Shown: piece by piece, positions 9,460-18,445 of the stretch | Position numbering within the stretch: position 1 is the first letter of the stretch | How the letters are laid out: each line of letters begins with the position of its first letter | Assembly: GCF_049257235.1 (NCBI RefSeq) | Contig: NZ_JBMMUF010000006.1 | Location: 124,001 to 188,000, forward strand | DNA: 64,000 nucleotides | Direction of reading: 5' to 3' | DNA from: Pseudoalteromonas sp049257235 | GTDB lineage: Bacteria; Pseudomonadota; Gammaproteobacteria; Enterobacterales; Alteromonadaceae | Position numbers and translations under genes: made by a program | The notes under the pieces: model-generated | Seen by the model: only the letters and a program-made list of their open reading frames with translations | Databases searched by the model: none | Told to the model about the DNA's origin: nothing

Positions 9460-10290
9460 ATGCGAGCCGACATCGTTGCCGAAATGAAGGTGCAACCAAC
9501 TATTGATATCGACCATGAAATTGCGCGCCGTGTGGCATTTATCAAACATACACTGCAGCAAGCGCATTGCCACTCTTTAGTATTGGGGATCAGTGGTGGT
9601 GTAGATTCCTCCACGTGTGGTCGTTTATGTCAATTGGCTGTTGATGAACTCAATGCTGAGCATGACACCCAGCAGTATCAATTTATTGCAGTTCGTTTGC
9701 CCTATGGTGTGCAAGCGGATGAAGACGAAGCCCAGCTTGCGCTAGACTTTATCAAACCAAGTCAACGTGTAACCGTAAACATTAAACCCGCTGCCGATCA
9801 CATGCACGAACAAGTGTTGATGGGCCTTGCAGAAACTCAATTAGCGTTGCCTGCGCAAGCTCAAGTCGATTTCGTCAAAGGCAATGTAAAGGCTCGTCAA
9901 CGCATGATTGCCCAATATGAAATTGCTGGCCTCACTCAAGGTTTAGTTGTTGGTACCGACCACAGTGCTGAGAATATCACTGGCTTCTACACAAAATTTG
10001 GTGACGGTGCGTGCGATCTGGCCCCATTATTTGGTTTATCAAAGCGCCAAGTACGCGCGCTTGCTAAGGCGCTGGGCGCTCCGCAAACACTGGTGCAAAA
10101 AACGCCTACTGCCGACTTAGAGTGTGACCGCCCAGGTCTTGCTGATGAAGATGCACTGGGGCTGAGCTATGACCAAATAGATGACTTCTTAGAGGGCAAA
10201 ACTCTCAGCCAAGACGTTGAAGATAAAATCATTGGCATTTATTTACGCACACAGCACAAGCGTAAGCCAATCCCAACTATCTACGACTAA
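9460..10290 (+). CDS. nadE: NH3-dependent NAD+ synthetase
   Basis: Catalyses the last step of NAD synthesis, ATP-dependent amidation of deamido-NAD. The 276-aa length equals the short ammonia-dependent form (E. coli is 275 aa) and there is no glutaminase domain. The N-type ATP pyrophosphatase P-loop SGGVDSS is at about residues 46-52, and the conserved GTDHSAENITGFYTKFGDG segment at about 166-184 matches NadE. GGGGGAG lies immediately upstream of the ATG. The gene stands alone, 86 bases after the hybrid kinase and 162 before folM. Confidence 0.96.
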   Translation: MRADIVAEMKVQPTIDIDHEIARRVAFIKHTLQQAHCHSLVLGISGGVDSSTCGRLCQLAVDELNAEHDTQQYQFIAVRLPYGVQADEDEAQLALDFIKPSQRVTVNIKPAADHMHEQVLMGLAETQLALPAQAQVDFVKGNVKARQRMIAQYEIAGLTQGLVVGTDHSAENITGFYTKFGDGACDLAPLFGLSKRQVRALAKALGAPQTLVQKTPTADLECDRPGLADEDALGLSYDQIDDFLEGKTLSQDVEDKIIGIYLRTQHKRKPIPTIYD

Positions 10291-10300
10291 ACCTCACCTC

Positions 10301-10348
10301 ATATTAAGGGCAACGCCAGCTTCACTTGCACGGCGTTACCCTTAATAT
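10301..10348. repeat. 17-bp inverted repeat between nadE and folM
   Basis: The arms at 10301-10317 and 10332-10348 match at 16 of 17 positions with a 14-base loop. It could act as a terminator for nadE, but there is no T-run after the stem on either strand, so it may instead be a protein-binding site or an mRNA-stabilising stem. Confidence 0.7.
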
Positions 10349-10452
10349 TGTTACCCTCGCACTGATCCTCCGTGTATTTATCTGCGTAAACACTGCAATC
10401 CTTTCATCATTTGTTTATAGTTAGTGTTAATTAGCCTAACTAACAGGAAGTT

Positions 10453-11160
10453 ATGTCCTTTCCTATATTGATAACCGGAGCAGGCCAGCGCATAGGGCTT
10501 GCCCTAGCAAAACACTTCGCCAATCTAGACCATGAGGTCATCATTACCTACCGCACTCGCCACAGCGCCGTGGACGAGTTAGCGAGTATGGGTGTCACGT
10601 GTATTGAAGCGCACTTCGATAGTGATCAGAGCATCAAAGCATTTATCGATGAGCTCAAGCAGTGCACCCCTAAGCTCAGAGCAATTATTCACAATGCGTC
10701 AAGCTGGGATTGCGAGGCTAATAACCGTGACTACGCGCAGTTATTCGACAACATGATGCGTATCCATGCCAAAGTGCCCTATTTAATCAATCAATACTGC
10801 GAAGACATGTTACACCTTGAAGATGGCCCCGCTGATGTGATCCATCTCACTGATTACGTAGTAGAAAAGGGCAGCCCCAAACATTTGGCATATGCAGCCT
10901 CTAAAGCAGCATTAGATAACTTTACCAAATCATTCGCAGCGAAATGGGCTCCCCATGTAAAAGTCAATGCAATTGCACCGTCTTTGATTATCTTCAATGA
11001 TGATGATGATGCCAGCTACAGAGAAAAAACGCTGCGCAAATCACTCATGGGGATAGAGCCTGGTTGCCAAGAAATTATCGCCGCCGTTGAGTTGTTACTT
11101 AACAGCAACTACATCACTGGACGCAGCCTCGCTGTTGATGGCGGCCGTCATTTAAAATAA
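10453..11160 (+). CDS. folM: Dihydromonapterin reductase (SDR)
   Basis: A 235-aa short-chain dehydrogenase. The N-terminal nucleotide motif GAGQRIG (about residues 8-14), the NAS motif (HNASSWD) and the catalytic YxxxK pair Y147/K151 are visible. FolM reduces dihydromonapterin to tetrahydromonapterin and can reduce dihydrofolate. Assignment is strengthened by the following folE and folX genes with gaps of 11 and 9 bases, the same grouping used to make monapterin cofactor in pseudomonads. AGGAAG precedes the ATG. The unusual DDDD run at about residues 181-184 lies in the loop after the active site. Confidence 0.93.
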   Translation: MSFPILITGAGQRIGLALAKHFANLDHEVIITYRTRHSAVDELASMGVTCIEAHFDSDQSIKAFIDELKQCTPKLRAIIHNASSWDCEANNRDYAQLFDNMMRIHAKVPYLINQYCEDMLHLEDGPADVIHLTDYVVEKGSPKHLAYAASKAALDNFTKSFAAKWAPHVKVNAIAPSLIIFNDDDDASYREKTLRKSLMGIEPGCQEIIAAVELLLNSNYITGRSLAVDGGRHLK

Positions 11161-11171
11161 ACGAGAACACT

Positions 11172-11726
11172 ATGCACGACGAATTGAAAAATAGTTACAA
11201 AGAAATCATTTCAGCCGTTGGCGAAGACCCGCAACGCGAGGGCTTGCTTGATACGCCAAAGCGCGCAGCCAAAGCCATGGAATATCTCACCAAAGGCTAT
11301 CGCCAAACACTGGACGAGATCACCAATAATGCGGTGTTTACCTCAGACGCTGACGACATGGTATTGATTCAAGATATTGAGCTTTACTCAATGTGTGAAC
11401 ATCACCTACTGCCTTTTGTAGGTAGAGCACATATCGCCTACATTCCAAATGGAAAAGTGCTGGGTTTGTCTAAGTTTGCTCGCATCGTGGATATGTACGC
11501 TCGCCGCTTCCAAATTCAAGAACAACTGACGCACCAAATAGCGCATGCGGTTGAACAAGTCACAGGTGCCAAAGGTGTTGGTGTAATTGTTGAAGCCAAA
11601 CACATGTGTATGATGATGCGTGGAGTTGAAAAGCAAAACTCCAAAATGCGCACGTCGGTCATGTTAGGCAACTTCCGCACTGATTCAAAAACCCGAAATG
11701 AGTTCTTGCAGCTAGTCAAAAATTAA
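11172..11726 (+). CDS. folE: GTP cyclohydrolase I
   Basis: Converts GTP to 7,8-dihydroneopterin triphosphate, the entry step to folate and monapterin. The 184-aa protein carries the zinc ligands C75, H78 (MCEHH) and C146 (HMCMMMRG), and the FolE core segment GLSKFARIVDMYARR. It is shorter at the N-terminus than the E. coli enzyme (222 aa), as in many FolE paralogues tied to special operons. Being between folM and folX it probably feeds monapterin synthesis specifically; a second housekeeping folE elsewhere is possible but cannot be seen here. Confidence 0.95.
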   Translation: MHDELKNSYKEIISAVGEDPQREGLLDTPKRAAKAMEYLTKGYRQTLDEITNNAVFTSDADDMVLIQDIELYSMCEHHLLPFVGRAHIAYIPNGKVLGLSKFARIVDMYARRFQIQEQLTHQIAHAVEQVTGAKGVGVIVEAKHMCMMMRGVEKQNSKMRTSVMLGNFRTDSKTRNEFLQLVKN

Positions 11727-11735
11727 GGGAAGCCG

Positions 11736-12098
11736 ATGACCAATGCCATCATTAATGTCACCAATTTACGCTTGCGTACATTTATCGGGTTTAACCCCGA
11801 GGAGCGTGAAAAAAAGCAGGATGTGGTGATCAATATTGAGATTCACTACCCAGCAGACAAAGCCTGTGAACAAGATGCTGTAAACGAAGCGCTGAATTAT
11901 AAAACCGTAACCAAAGCGGTTATCAGCCTTGTTGAGCAAGGGCAGTTTTTGTTGCTCGAAAAGCTCGTGGCTGAAATTTTAGCGCTGTGTCACACCCACC
12001 CAAGCGTGCACTATGCTAAGGTGCGTGTTGATAAACCACATGCGTTACGCTTTGCAGACTCGGTGTCGTTAACACTCGATTGGCATCGCCCAGAATAA
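11736..12098 (+). CDS. folX: Dihydroneopterin triphosphate 2'-epimerase
   Basis: A 120-aa member of the FolB/FolX fold. It epimerises the side chain of dihydroneopterin triphosphate to the monapterin form. The opening NLRLRTFIGFNPEEREKKQD, the HYPADKA segment and the late ALRFADSVSLTL stretch closely follow E. coli FolX rather than FolB. It is the last gene of the folM-folE-folX operon; AGGGAAG precedes its ATG. Together the three genes can make tetrahydromonapterin from GTP; the usual client, phenylalanine hydroxylase, is not in this window. Confidence 0.94.
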   Translation: MTNAIINVTNLRLRTFIGFNPEEREKKQDVVINIEIHYPADKACEQDAVNEALNYKTVTKAVISLVEQGQFLLLEKLVAEILALCHTHPSVHYAKVRVDKPHALRFADSVSLTLDWHRPE

Positions 12099-12108
12099 TG
12101 CTCTGGCG

Positions 12109-12546
12109 CTACGCAAGTAGCGCCTCTAATCCCAAAGCCATGGCAATGACGACAGCGTATCGCAACCCCTTGCCTATGGTCACTAACACCAAGAACAAGG
12201 TAAAACGCACCCGAAATACCCCGCCTATTAAGGTTAGTGGATCGCCCACCACTGGCAACCATGCAAACAACAGGCTGTAAACGCCATAGCGGTTGAACTG
12301 CTGCTGCGCTTTGTGCAGTGCTTTGGGCGAAACCGGAAACCATTTTCTATCGGCAAAGCGCGTGACCTGAGTGCCCAACACATAATTCACGCAACTACCT
12401 AAGACATTGCCAACAGTGGCGCTGAGCCACAGTAGCCACAAAGAATATTCCCCAGTGACAATCAGGGTACTTAGCACCACCTCCGAAGAACTCGGAAATA
12501 AGGTTGCAGAGATGAATGCGCTTAACAATAAGCTCCAATATGCCAT
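12109..12546 (-). CDS. YqaA/DedA-like membrane protein
   Basis: A 145-aa membrane protein of the YqaA branch of the SNARE-associated (DedA/VTT) family. The segments LFPSSSEVVL (about 17-26), a GN/GS pair near residues 46-51, and FAWLPVVGDPLTLIGG (about 94-109) are characteristic. It has about four hydrophobic segments. DedA relatives are implicated in lipid or flippase functions; the role of YqaA is not established. It converges on folX with a 10-base gap. Confidence 0.85.
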   Translation of the reverse strand: MAYWSLLLSAFISATLFPSSSEVVLSTLIVTGEYSLWLLWLSATVGNVLGSCVNYVLGTQVTRFADRKWFPVSPKALHKAQQQFNRYGVYSLLFAWLPVVGDPLTLIGGVFRVRFTLFLVLVTIGKGLRYAVVIAMALGLEALLA

Positions 12547-12588
12547 GGTAGAACATTCACCTTATACACTTTTCAAAACGTCGCTATT

Positions 12589-12954
12589 TTACAGAAATTT
12601 TATACTCAGAGGATAAGAAAACTCTTTTCCTTCATAAGCCTTAATCGACGCAATGACCACCATAATCAACGAAAATAACGCCACAATAGGCAGCAAAATA
12701 ACGCCGATCACCACAAACACTAAAATAAAGCTCACCACATACGCAATGAGCATGGTCAACTGAAAGTTCAAAGAGTCACGCCCGTGACGGTCCACAATGG
12801 GCATTTCGTCTTTTTTGACCAACCACACAATAAGCGGGCCTAATACAGCTCCTAGGGGCACAATAAAACCAGCCAAGGCAGACAGGTGGCACAACATCGC
12901 CATGGTGTTTTCATCACCTTGTTTATTATTATTCTCGGGTAGTACCGGTTCCAT
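12589..12954 (-). CDS. DUF4870 domain membrane protein
   Basis: This 121-aa protein has a short charged, Asn-rich N-terminus, then MAMLCHLSALAGFIVPLG, VWLVKKDEMPIVDRHGR and two further hydrophobic segments, the layout of DUF4870 (Tic20-like) proteins. It sits in the inner membrane; function unknown. AAGGA precedes the ATG. It is in line with the yqaA-like gene and may be cotranscribed with it (42-base gap). Confidence 0.85.
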   Translation of the reverse strand: MEPVLPENNNKQGDENTMAMLCHLSALAGFIVPLGAVLGPLIVWLVKKDEMPIVDRHGRDSLNFQLTMLIAYVVSFILVFVVIGVILLPIVALFSLIMVVIASIKAYEGKEFSYPLSIKFL

Positions 12955-13094
12955 GCTAATTCCTTTAAAAATTAATCGAGCTTTCAGGATTACCGCTTTA
13001 GAATCATTTGTCTAGCATTCGCATCAAACATTCCTATGCGAGTCATCACCTTAGCGATACACTTAAGCATCCACTCATTAGATAAGGAGCCTTT

Positions 13095-13565
13095 GTGAGC
13101 ACTGACGTTGTCAACATTCTTACTATGGCAAAAGTAATACAAACAGCCGTTGCGCCTGTATTTCTTATTACTGGCATCGCAGCTACTTTGGGCGTTCTGT
13201 CTAATCGACTCGCGCGCGTGACAGACCGAGCTCGCACCTTGGAGCGCAAACTCAAAGTCAGTACTGATGATGAGCTGAATCACTCTTTAACGACCGAACT
13301 GCGAGCGCTGTTAAAGCGTGCTCGTTGTATTCATATCGCTTTTAGTTTGAGCGTACTGAGCGCAACCCTCGTGAGCGCCGTAGTAATGTTGCTGTTTATG
13401 GCGAACATCCAGTCGATTAACTTAGGTACTGCCATCGCTGTGTGCTTTATGATAGCCATGTTGTTGCTAATATTGGCATTTATCTCGTTGCTAGCCGAGG
13501 TATTCTTGGCAACACGCAGCATGCGCAGAGGGATGATCTTTGCTGATGTAGACGTAGGCGAATAG
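13095..13565 (+). CDS. DUF2721 membrane protein
   Basis: The 156-aa product begins at GTG 13095, eight bases after AAGGAG. The first hydrophobic stretch ends in TGIAATLGVLSNRLARVTDR, a hallmark of DUF2721, followed by a cytoplasmic charged helix and two more membrane segments at about residues 82-105 and 112-137. Function is unknown for the family. It probably has its own promoter because it diverges from the DUF4870 gene. Confidence 0.85.
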   Translation: MSTDVVNILTMAKVIQTAVAPVFLITGIAATLGVLSNRLARVTDRARTLERKLKVSTDDELNHSLTTELRALLKRARCIHIAFSLSVLSATLVSAVVMLLFMANIQSINLGTAIAVCFMIAMLLLILAFISLLAEVFLATRSMRRGMIFADVDVGE

Positions 13566-13644
13566 CCTGTTCATCTGTATTAGCTTGTTTTCACAATGCC
13601 GCTTAGGTAAAAAGGGCATACATTAATAATAAAGGGCAAATGGA

Positions 13645-14097
13645 ATGAAACTTCACGCAATCATTACAGCAGTGGCACTAAGCGCTGCTTCATCAACAGT
13701 TCTTGCAGACTCAGTGTTTGAAAAACCAGAGGACGCAATCGATTATCGCCAATCTGCTTTTTCAATTATTCGCGTACAAATCGGGGATATGGGCGACATG
13801 CTCAAAGGTAAAGTACCTTTCGATGCTGAGCGCTTCGCGCAACGTGCAAATAATGCCGCAGCATTGTCGCAAATGCCGTGGGAAGCATTCGTAGCAGGTA
13901 CTGATCAAGGTGATACCGCAGCACTCCCTGCAATTTGGGAAGACCGAGCAACATTTGATGCCAAGGCAAATGCTTTTGCACAATACGCACAAGAGCTCGC
14001 CGTTGCAGCACAAACGGGTGACAAAGAACAGATCGTCCCGGCATTTCAAAACTGGGCGAAAGGCTGTAAAGACTGCCACAAGTCATTTAAAGACTAA
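13645..14097 (+). CDS. Cytochrome c' (periplasmic)
   Basis: A 150-aa cytochrome c' with a signal peptide cleaved near residue 21 (STVLADSV). The haem-binding CxxCH lies close to the C-terminus as CKDCH, which is diagnostic for the four-helix class II cytochrome c fold. The family binds NO and can act in electron transfer or NO tolerance. In many relatives such genes sit next to a cytochrome b561; here the b561 gene is 3.6 kb away, separated by the protease gene. AAGGG precedes the start and a strong terminator follows. Confidence 0.92.
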   Translation: MKLHAIITAVALSAASSTVLADSVFEKPEDAIDYRQSAFSIIRVQIGDMGDMLKGKVPFDAERFAQRANNAAALSQMPWEAFVAGTDQGDTAALPAIWEDRATFDAKANAFAQYAQELAVAAQTGDKEQIVPAFQNWAKGCKDCHKSFKD

Positions 14098-14120
14098 CAG
14101 GCAAACACACCTGCAATAAA

Positions 14121-14148
14121 AAACGGCGCTATTTAGCGCCGTTTGTAT
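14121..14148. terminator. Terminator between cytochrome c' and S8 protease
   Basis: Perfect 10-bp stem (14121-14130 with 14135-14144), 4-base loop ATTT, flanked by an A-run on the left and T-rich sequence on the right. It can terminate both convergent genes. Confidence 0.9.
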
Positions 14149-14163
14149 TTCCAACTAGATATA

Positions 14164-17100
14164 TTAGCCCTTACGGCGACGTAGCCATAATGCTGGTGCG
14201 AGTAACAATGTGAACCAACCCCATGTGCCTGAGCTAAGATCATTCTTAGGTGACACGATAGGTTGTGGCTGTTCAGACGCCTCATCACGCAGGTTATTCA
14301 CTTTAACAACAACATGCGCTTCATTTGAGATGTTACCTGTTGAGTCAGTTGCAACAACGGTGAAGTCAACTTGCTCTAAGCCATTATCAAAATCTAACTG
14401 CTCTGAATTAGCAACTACCACATCACCATTATCGCTGATGCTAATCGCTGTAGATGTCGAGCTTGTCACGATGAACTCTGAAATAGCTCCTGCTAGCGGC
14501 GCATTTCGCATGGCTGCTAGTGAACCAATCACCGTACCATTTGCTGTATTCTCATCAACTGAGAACTCAGCGTCAGCTAGGCTTGGTGCTACAGTCATGT
14601 CCTCACGAGGGTTTGTCACTACCGCAGCAGAGCCAGATGTAGACAATACTGTAAAGTTCGCATCAGCAAACAAGAATTGCGCGCTCTCACCTGGCGCTAG
14701 GCTAGTTACTTCATCACCTTGGGCATCAACAGCCATTGCGACGATACGCGCAGGACTGAAGTCATAGCTACCGGTCGCGCTATCAACTGCACCCATGCCA
14801 GTGCTATCGTAATAACCTTCACCCACACGGAAGCGCACAGTTGCATTCACTGCACCTAAATCTGAAGCGGCAAGACCGAAGTCCTCAATACAGTTTTGTA
14901 GAGTTACAAAGTTAGTGCCGGCATCAAAGTATAAATTATTCAATGTGTTTGCTGGCACTGAGTAAGTTACTGGGTATGGAGGAACACCACTACCTGCAAA
15001 TGAACGATAGCTCAGAGAGTGCGAGCGTGCATCCCATTGGCCATCACTGTCTAAGTCATAATCCGCCGCAAAGTTACCGATAAAGTTCGAAGTAATTGCT
15101 TGGTTTAAGACAATCGTCGTGAATACACCATAGCCAGAGCCACAGAATGATGTGGGTACTTGTAGTGTCTCCACACTACCCGCCACAATATCCAGACGCT
15201 CAGCATCACCAGCTTCATCTGTTGCTGTGTTTTCAACAATCACAGGAACAAAGTCAGTTGCGCCTTCGTTTGTTACGGTGTAAACCACGCCGTCTTCTGT
15301 TTTCTCGGCGCCGAATACAGGCTTTGCAGCAGCACGCGGTAATACATGATAAACCATATGCAATGCATGCTCACCGCCTTCGTTGAATACAAGCGCGCCA
15401 TCAAGCTCAGAGCTTGTTAGTAATGCACCCGCATCGCTCGACCACGAATTGCTGAAGTCAACTTGCCACTGCGGCAAATTAGCCGGGTCGATGGTTACTG
15501 TCACGTCAAACTCAATTGTTTGGCCTGCAGGAACGGTCACTGACGATGGGAATTGCGCTGAAATAGCCCCTGATTCGGCATCATCATCAAAGCGGTGCTG
15601 CCATGCCAAATCATATGTTTTCGCTGAGTTAGAGAAGTTTTTCACCTGCACTGTTTTAGTCATGGTGGTCACTTCACTTAGGCTCTGCAAACCGAATGAT
15701 AATGCAGCTTGGCGCGTGTCTTTCGCCCATGCAGCAACAGGTAAGTTAGCCGCTTTTTCTACATCCACTAGACCCGAGCCAATCAAGCTGATTGGTGCAA
15801 GCTCTGCATTTTCATCCAATGCGCGCGGAGTCAAAGTAACGTCTAGGTTTGCCGCATTCATGATAGTGGCTTTTAGCTCAAGCGCGTTACGCTCTGGCAA
15901 TGCCTCTTTTAGAATACTCATCGCACCTGCTGTAATAGGGCCAGAGAAAGAAGTCCCTGATGCACCGGTTAAAGCAGTTCCGGTACCCGGTGAAGCCGTC
16001 ATAATGTTCACACCCGGAGCTGTGATTTCAGGCTTAAGAAGGCCACTTACAGAAGGGCCTCGTGAAGAGAAGCCTGCTACCGCACCAGATGTTACAACCG
16101 GCTCAATGCTCACACTGAAGCTCGCACCGTCTTTAATCTGCATGCCCGTTGCGTAGCTGACGCCCACAGATGGAATGGTTACATTACTGTCAAAACCGCC
16201 CATAGGTGCTGGTGTGCCATCGTCATTGTTATTAGCAATGATCACAAATGCCGCGCCCTTGTCTTGCGCTGCAAGTACTTTTTGGGTGAATGCACAGCCG
16301 CCACGGTCAATAATTACTGCTTTACCGGTAAAGTCGATGCCATCAGCAAACGCAGCACACGCTGTTTGGTTTGCATCTGGATAAACCACTTCTGTGTCAT
16401 CGCTGTTAAAGCTGAACGCGTCCATTGGGCCAAAGCTCGCCGCTTGGAAAGTTGCCTCTTCTGAGTTTACAGTACCAGTCGCGTTTAATACTTCATCGGT
16501 TGGGTGAGTCATTGCGCCAACAGATAAAGCATGCTCAGTGGTACTTGGACCACCAACGATAAAAGGAATGTCGTTGTCATTACCCGCAGAGATCACGAGG
16601 TTTGTGCCAAGCGCAACAGCACGGTTGATAAATAGACCTACCGCAGTTTCTGCGATATCGCCATAGTCTCCACCAAGAGACATATTCACTACATCTACGC
16701 GATCAGAAATATCTAAATCGCCATTAGGGTCCATGGCCGCCTCAAGCGCACTTAATTGCGCAGCACCTGAACAGAATTGCGCACATACAGAGTACACGTA
16801 GAGGTCCACATCAGGTGCGATACCAGATACAGAGTGAGATACGTGCGTGCCGTGGCTTGTGCCGTTATCAATTGGATCTGGGTCCATGTTAACGAAGTCA
16901 TAACCACCTTGCACAATACCTTGAGGCCACGTTACAGACTCATCAGCAATCGCTGCTGCATAAGCCGCGGCTGTACCCTCACCACCGAACGCTGCGTGAG
17001 TGTAGTCAATACCCGTATCAAGTACGGCGACTTTAACGCCGCTTCCGCTTGCTATGCCATTAGCAACCAACGGCGTCGCTTTTACATAATCAGCACTATC

Positions 17101-17544
17101 TGCAACACCTAGCTCGTAGTTGTACACAGGGTAGATGGCTTTCACATCTTCGTGTTGTTCAAGCTGACGGATTTCATTTTCATCACCATCAACAACAAGC
17201 GCATTAGCCAACTTTGAAGTACGGAACAAAACATTAACGTTTAAGTCCATGTTTTGCATGTCGTTCATTACGCGCTGCTGAAGATCATTAATTTCTGAAC
17301 TTGCAGCCGCCTGCTGAGGCTTGCTCACGCTGTATAGGTGCTGGCCGTTTAACTCTACGAGCCAGGCTTCAGCCTGCTTTTGTTGTTCTTTAAATTCAGC
17401 AACTTGCCTTTCTACTAGAGGCTTATTTTGTGGGTCGAATAGTTTGGTTTGTTCACCTAGGGTTGCACTGGCTGCTTGGGCGCTTACCAATGCAGATGAG
17501 ATGCCCAACGCGAGTGCGCTAAGACGAATATTGTTGTTATTCAT
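14164..17544 (-). CDS. Secreted S8 subtilisin-like protease with PA and cadherin-like domains
   Basis: A 1126-aa exported serine protease. Signal peptide about 1-27, inhibitor-I9-type propeptide about 30-145, then the catalytic domain with D176 (AVLDTGID), H231 (SHGTHVS) and S532 (GTSFSGP). A PA insert lies at about 390-480 (IIDRGGCAF). A cadherin-like segment near 1000-1090 (DAEFSVDENTANGTVIG) precedes a GlyGly-CTERM-like tail: short G/W motif, hydrophobic helix, then RRRKG, which predicts processing by a rhombosortase after type II secretion. AGGAAG precedes the ATG. It is likely an extracellular nutrient-scavenging protease. Confidence 0.95.
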   Translation of the reverse strand: MNNNNIRLSALALGISSALVSAQAASATLGEQTKLFDPQNKPLVERQVAEFKEQQKQAEAWLVELNGQHLYSVSKPQQAAASSEINDLQQRVMNDMQNMDLNVNVLFRTSKLANALVVDGDENEIRQLEQHEDVKAIYPVYNYELGVADSADYVKATPLVANGIASGSGVKVAVLDTGIDYTHAAFGGEGTAAAYAAAIADESVTWPQGIVQGGYDFVNMDPDPIDNGTSHGTHVSHSVSGIAPDVDLYVYSVCAQFCSGAAQLSALEAAMDPNGDLDISDRVDVVNMSLGGDYGDIAETAVGLFINRAVALGTNLVISAGNDNDIPFIVGGPSTTEHALSVGAMTHPTDEVLNATGTVNSEEATFQAASFGPMDAFSFNSDDTEVVYPDANQTACAAFADGIDFTGKAVIIDRGGCAFTQKVLAAQDKGAAFVIIANNNDDGTPAPMGGFDSNVTIPSVGVSYATGMQIKDGASFSVSIEPVVTSGAVAGFSSRGPSVSGLLKPEITAPGVNIMTASPGTGTALTGASGTSFSGPITAGAMSILKEALPERNALELKATIMNAANLDVTLTPRALDENAELAPISLIGSGLVDVEKAANLPVAAWAKDTRQAALSFGLQSLSEVTTMTKTVQVKNFSNSAKTYDLAWQHRFDDDAESGAISAQFPSSVTVPAGQTIEFDVTVTIDPANLPQWQVDFSNSWSSDAGALLTSSELDGALVFNEGGEHALHMVYHVLPRAAAKPVFGAEKTEDGVVYTVTNEGATDFVPVIVENTATDEAGDAERLDIVAGSVETLQVPTSFCGSGYGVFTTIVLNQAITSNFIGNFAADYDLDSDGQWDARSHSLSYRSFAGSGVPPYPVTYSVPANTLNNLYFDAGTNFVTLQNCIEDFGLAASDLGAVNATVRFRVGEGYYDSTGMGAVDSATGSYDFSPARIVAMAVDAQGDEVTSLAPGESAQFLFADANFTVLSTSGSAAVVTNPREDMTVAPSLADAEFSVDENTANGTVIGSLAAMRNAPLAGAISEFIVTSSTSTAISISDNGDVVVANSEQLDFDNGLEQVDFTVVATDSTGNISNEAHVVVKVNNLRDEASEQPQPIVSPKNDLSSGTWGWFTLLLAPALWLRRRKG

Positions 17545-17729
17545 GTTTCACTTCCTAACTAGTTGTTCCATTTTTGTTTTATCCCACGTGTACTATAAAC
17601 AAAAACAAAATCGTGACAACATGACACACATGTAAACAGGGAGTTAAATACCGTTCAGCACCATGAAAACTAATTAAAAAGCATTAATATCATAAGCTTA
17701 TAGATTTGTAACAAATCTTTACAAACGAG

Positions 17730-18365
17730 CTAAAACAATGCGATGAACGGTTGATAGCCCCATGTGAACATAATGAGTGCAAAAATAGCAACAAAGATAA
17801 CAAATGCAGGCCAGCTTGGTTTAATTACAACCTTTTGATTTATTTGGCTATTACGCCCAGTAACCATGGCAGGTACCAGCTTCTTCCCGCGCAGAGCATA
17901 AAATACAATCGCCGCAATATGCAGACCGATAGCAATCAGTAGCAGATCAAAATTCTGTTTATGCCAAGACGATGCCCACTCTACCCATGCGTAAGGCACA
18001 TATTGCACCAGCGGTCCATCAGTGAGGATATCGTCGGTAGTCATAAATCCCGTCGTTACCTGCACTAAAACAAGCACAAAGAACAGCAATACCATATAAC
18101 CACCAGCAGCATTATGACCTGCGTTCACATCACTCGAACGTAATGCCTGCACCACCGCTTTTGGACCATTAAGTAATGCCGATAAACGCGCTGTGTCACT
18201 ACCAAATACGCCCCAAACAAGCCGTGTAACCAGTAATGCGGTGGTTGTATAGCCAAGTACAAAGTGCAGCTCCATTAACCCTTGCTCAGCAGAGACATAT
18301 AGCCCCGCTAGGCATGCCACTAACGCCCAATGAAAAAACCGTACAAACCCATCCCAAACTTTCAT
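17730..18365 (-). CDS. Cytochrome b561-family membrane protein
   Basis: A 211-aa di-haem cytochrome b of the b561/Ni-Fe-hydrogenase type. Four hydrophobic segments are visible, with candidate haem histidines in VRFFHWAL (first helix), ELHFVLGY (second), and LLIAIGLHIAAI (late helix). It would oxidise quinol and pass electrons to a periplasmic cytochrome; the cytochrome c' gene upstream of the protease is the obvious partner. I place the start at ATG 18365, five bases after GGAG; GTG 18371 would overlap that site. Confidence 0.88.
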   Translation of the reverse strand: MKVWDGFVRFFHWALVACLAGLYVSAEQGLMELHFVLGYTTTALLVTRLVWGVFGSDTARLSALLNGPKAVVQALRSSDVNAGHNAAGGYMVLLFFVLVLVQVTTGFMTTDDILTDGPLVQYVPYAWVEWASSWHKQNFDLLLIAIGLHIAAIVFYALRGKKLVPAMVTGRNSQINQKVVIKPSWPAFVIFVAIFALIMFTWGYQPFIALF

Positions 18366-18445
18366 AGTCACTCCGTCTCTTTTTAAACGCCACTGATTAT
18401 GCCAAAATCTGGGAACAGAGCGAAATATACGCGGTCAGTTTTTAT

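Noticed and set aside
15383..16156. 257-aa rightward ORF inside the S8 protease
   Set aside because: Long only because of sequence bias opposite a real gene; the protease triad is complete on the other strand.
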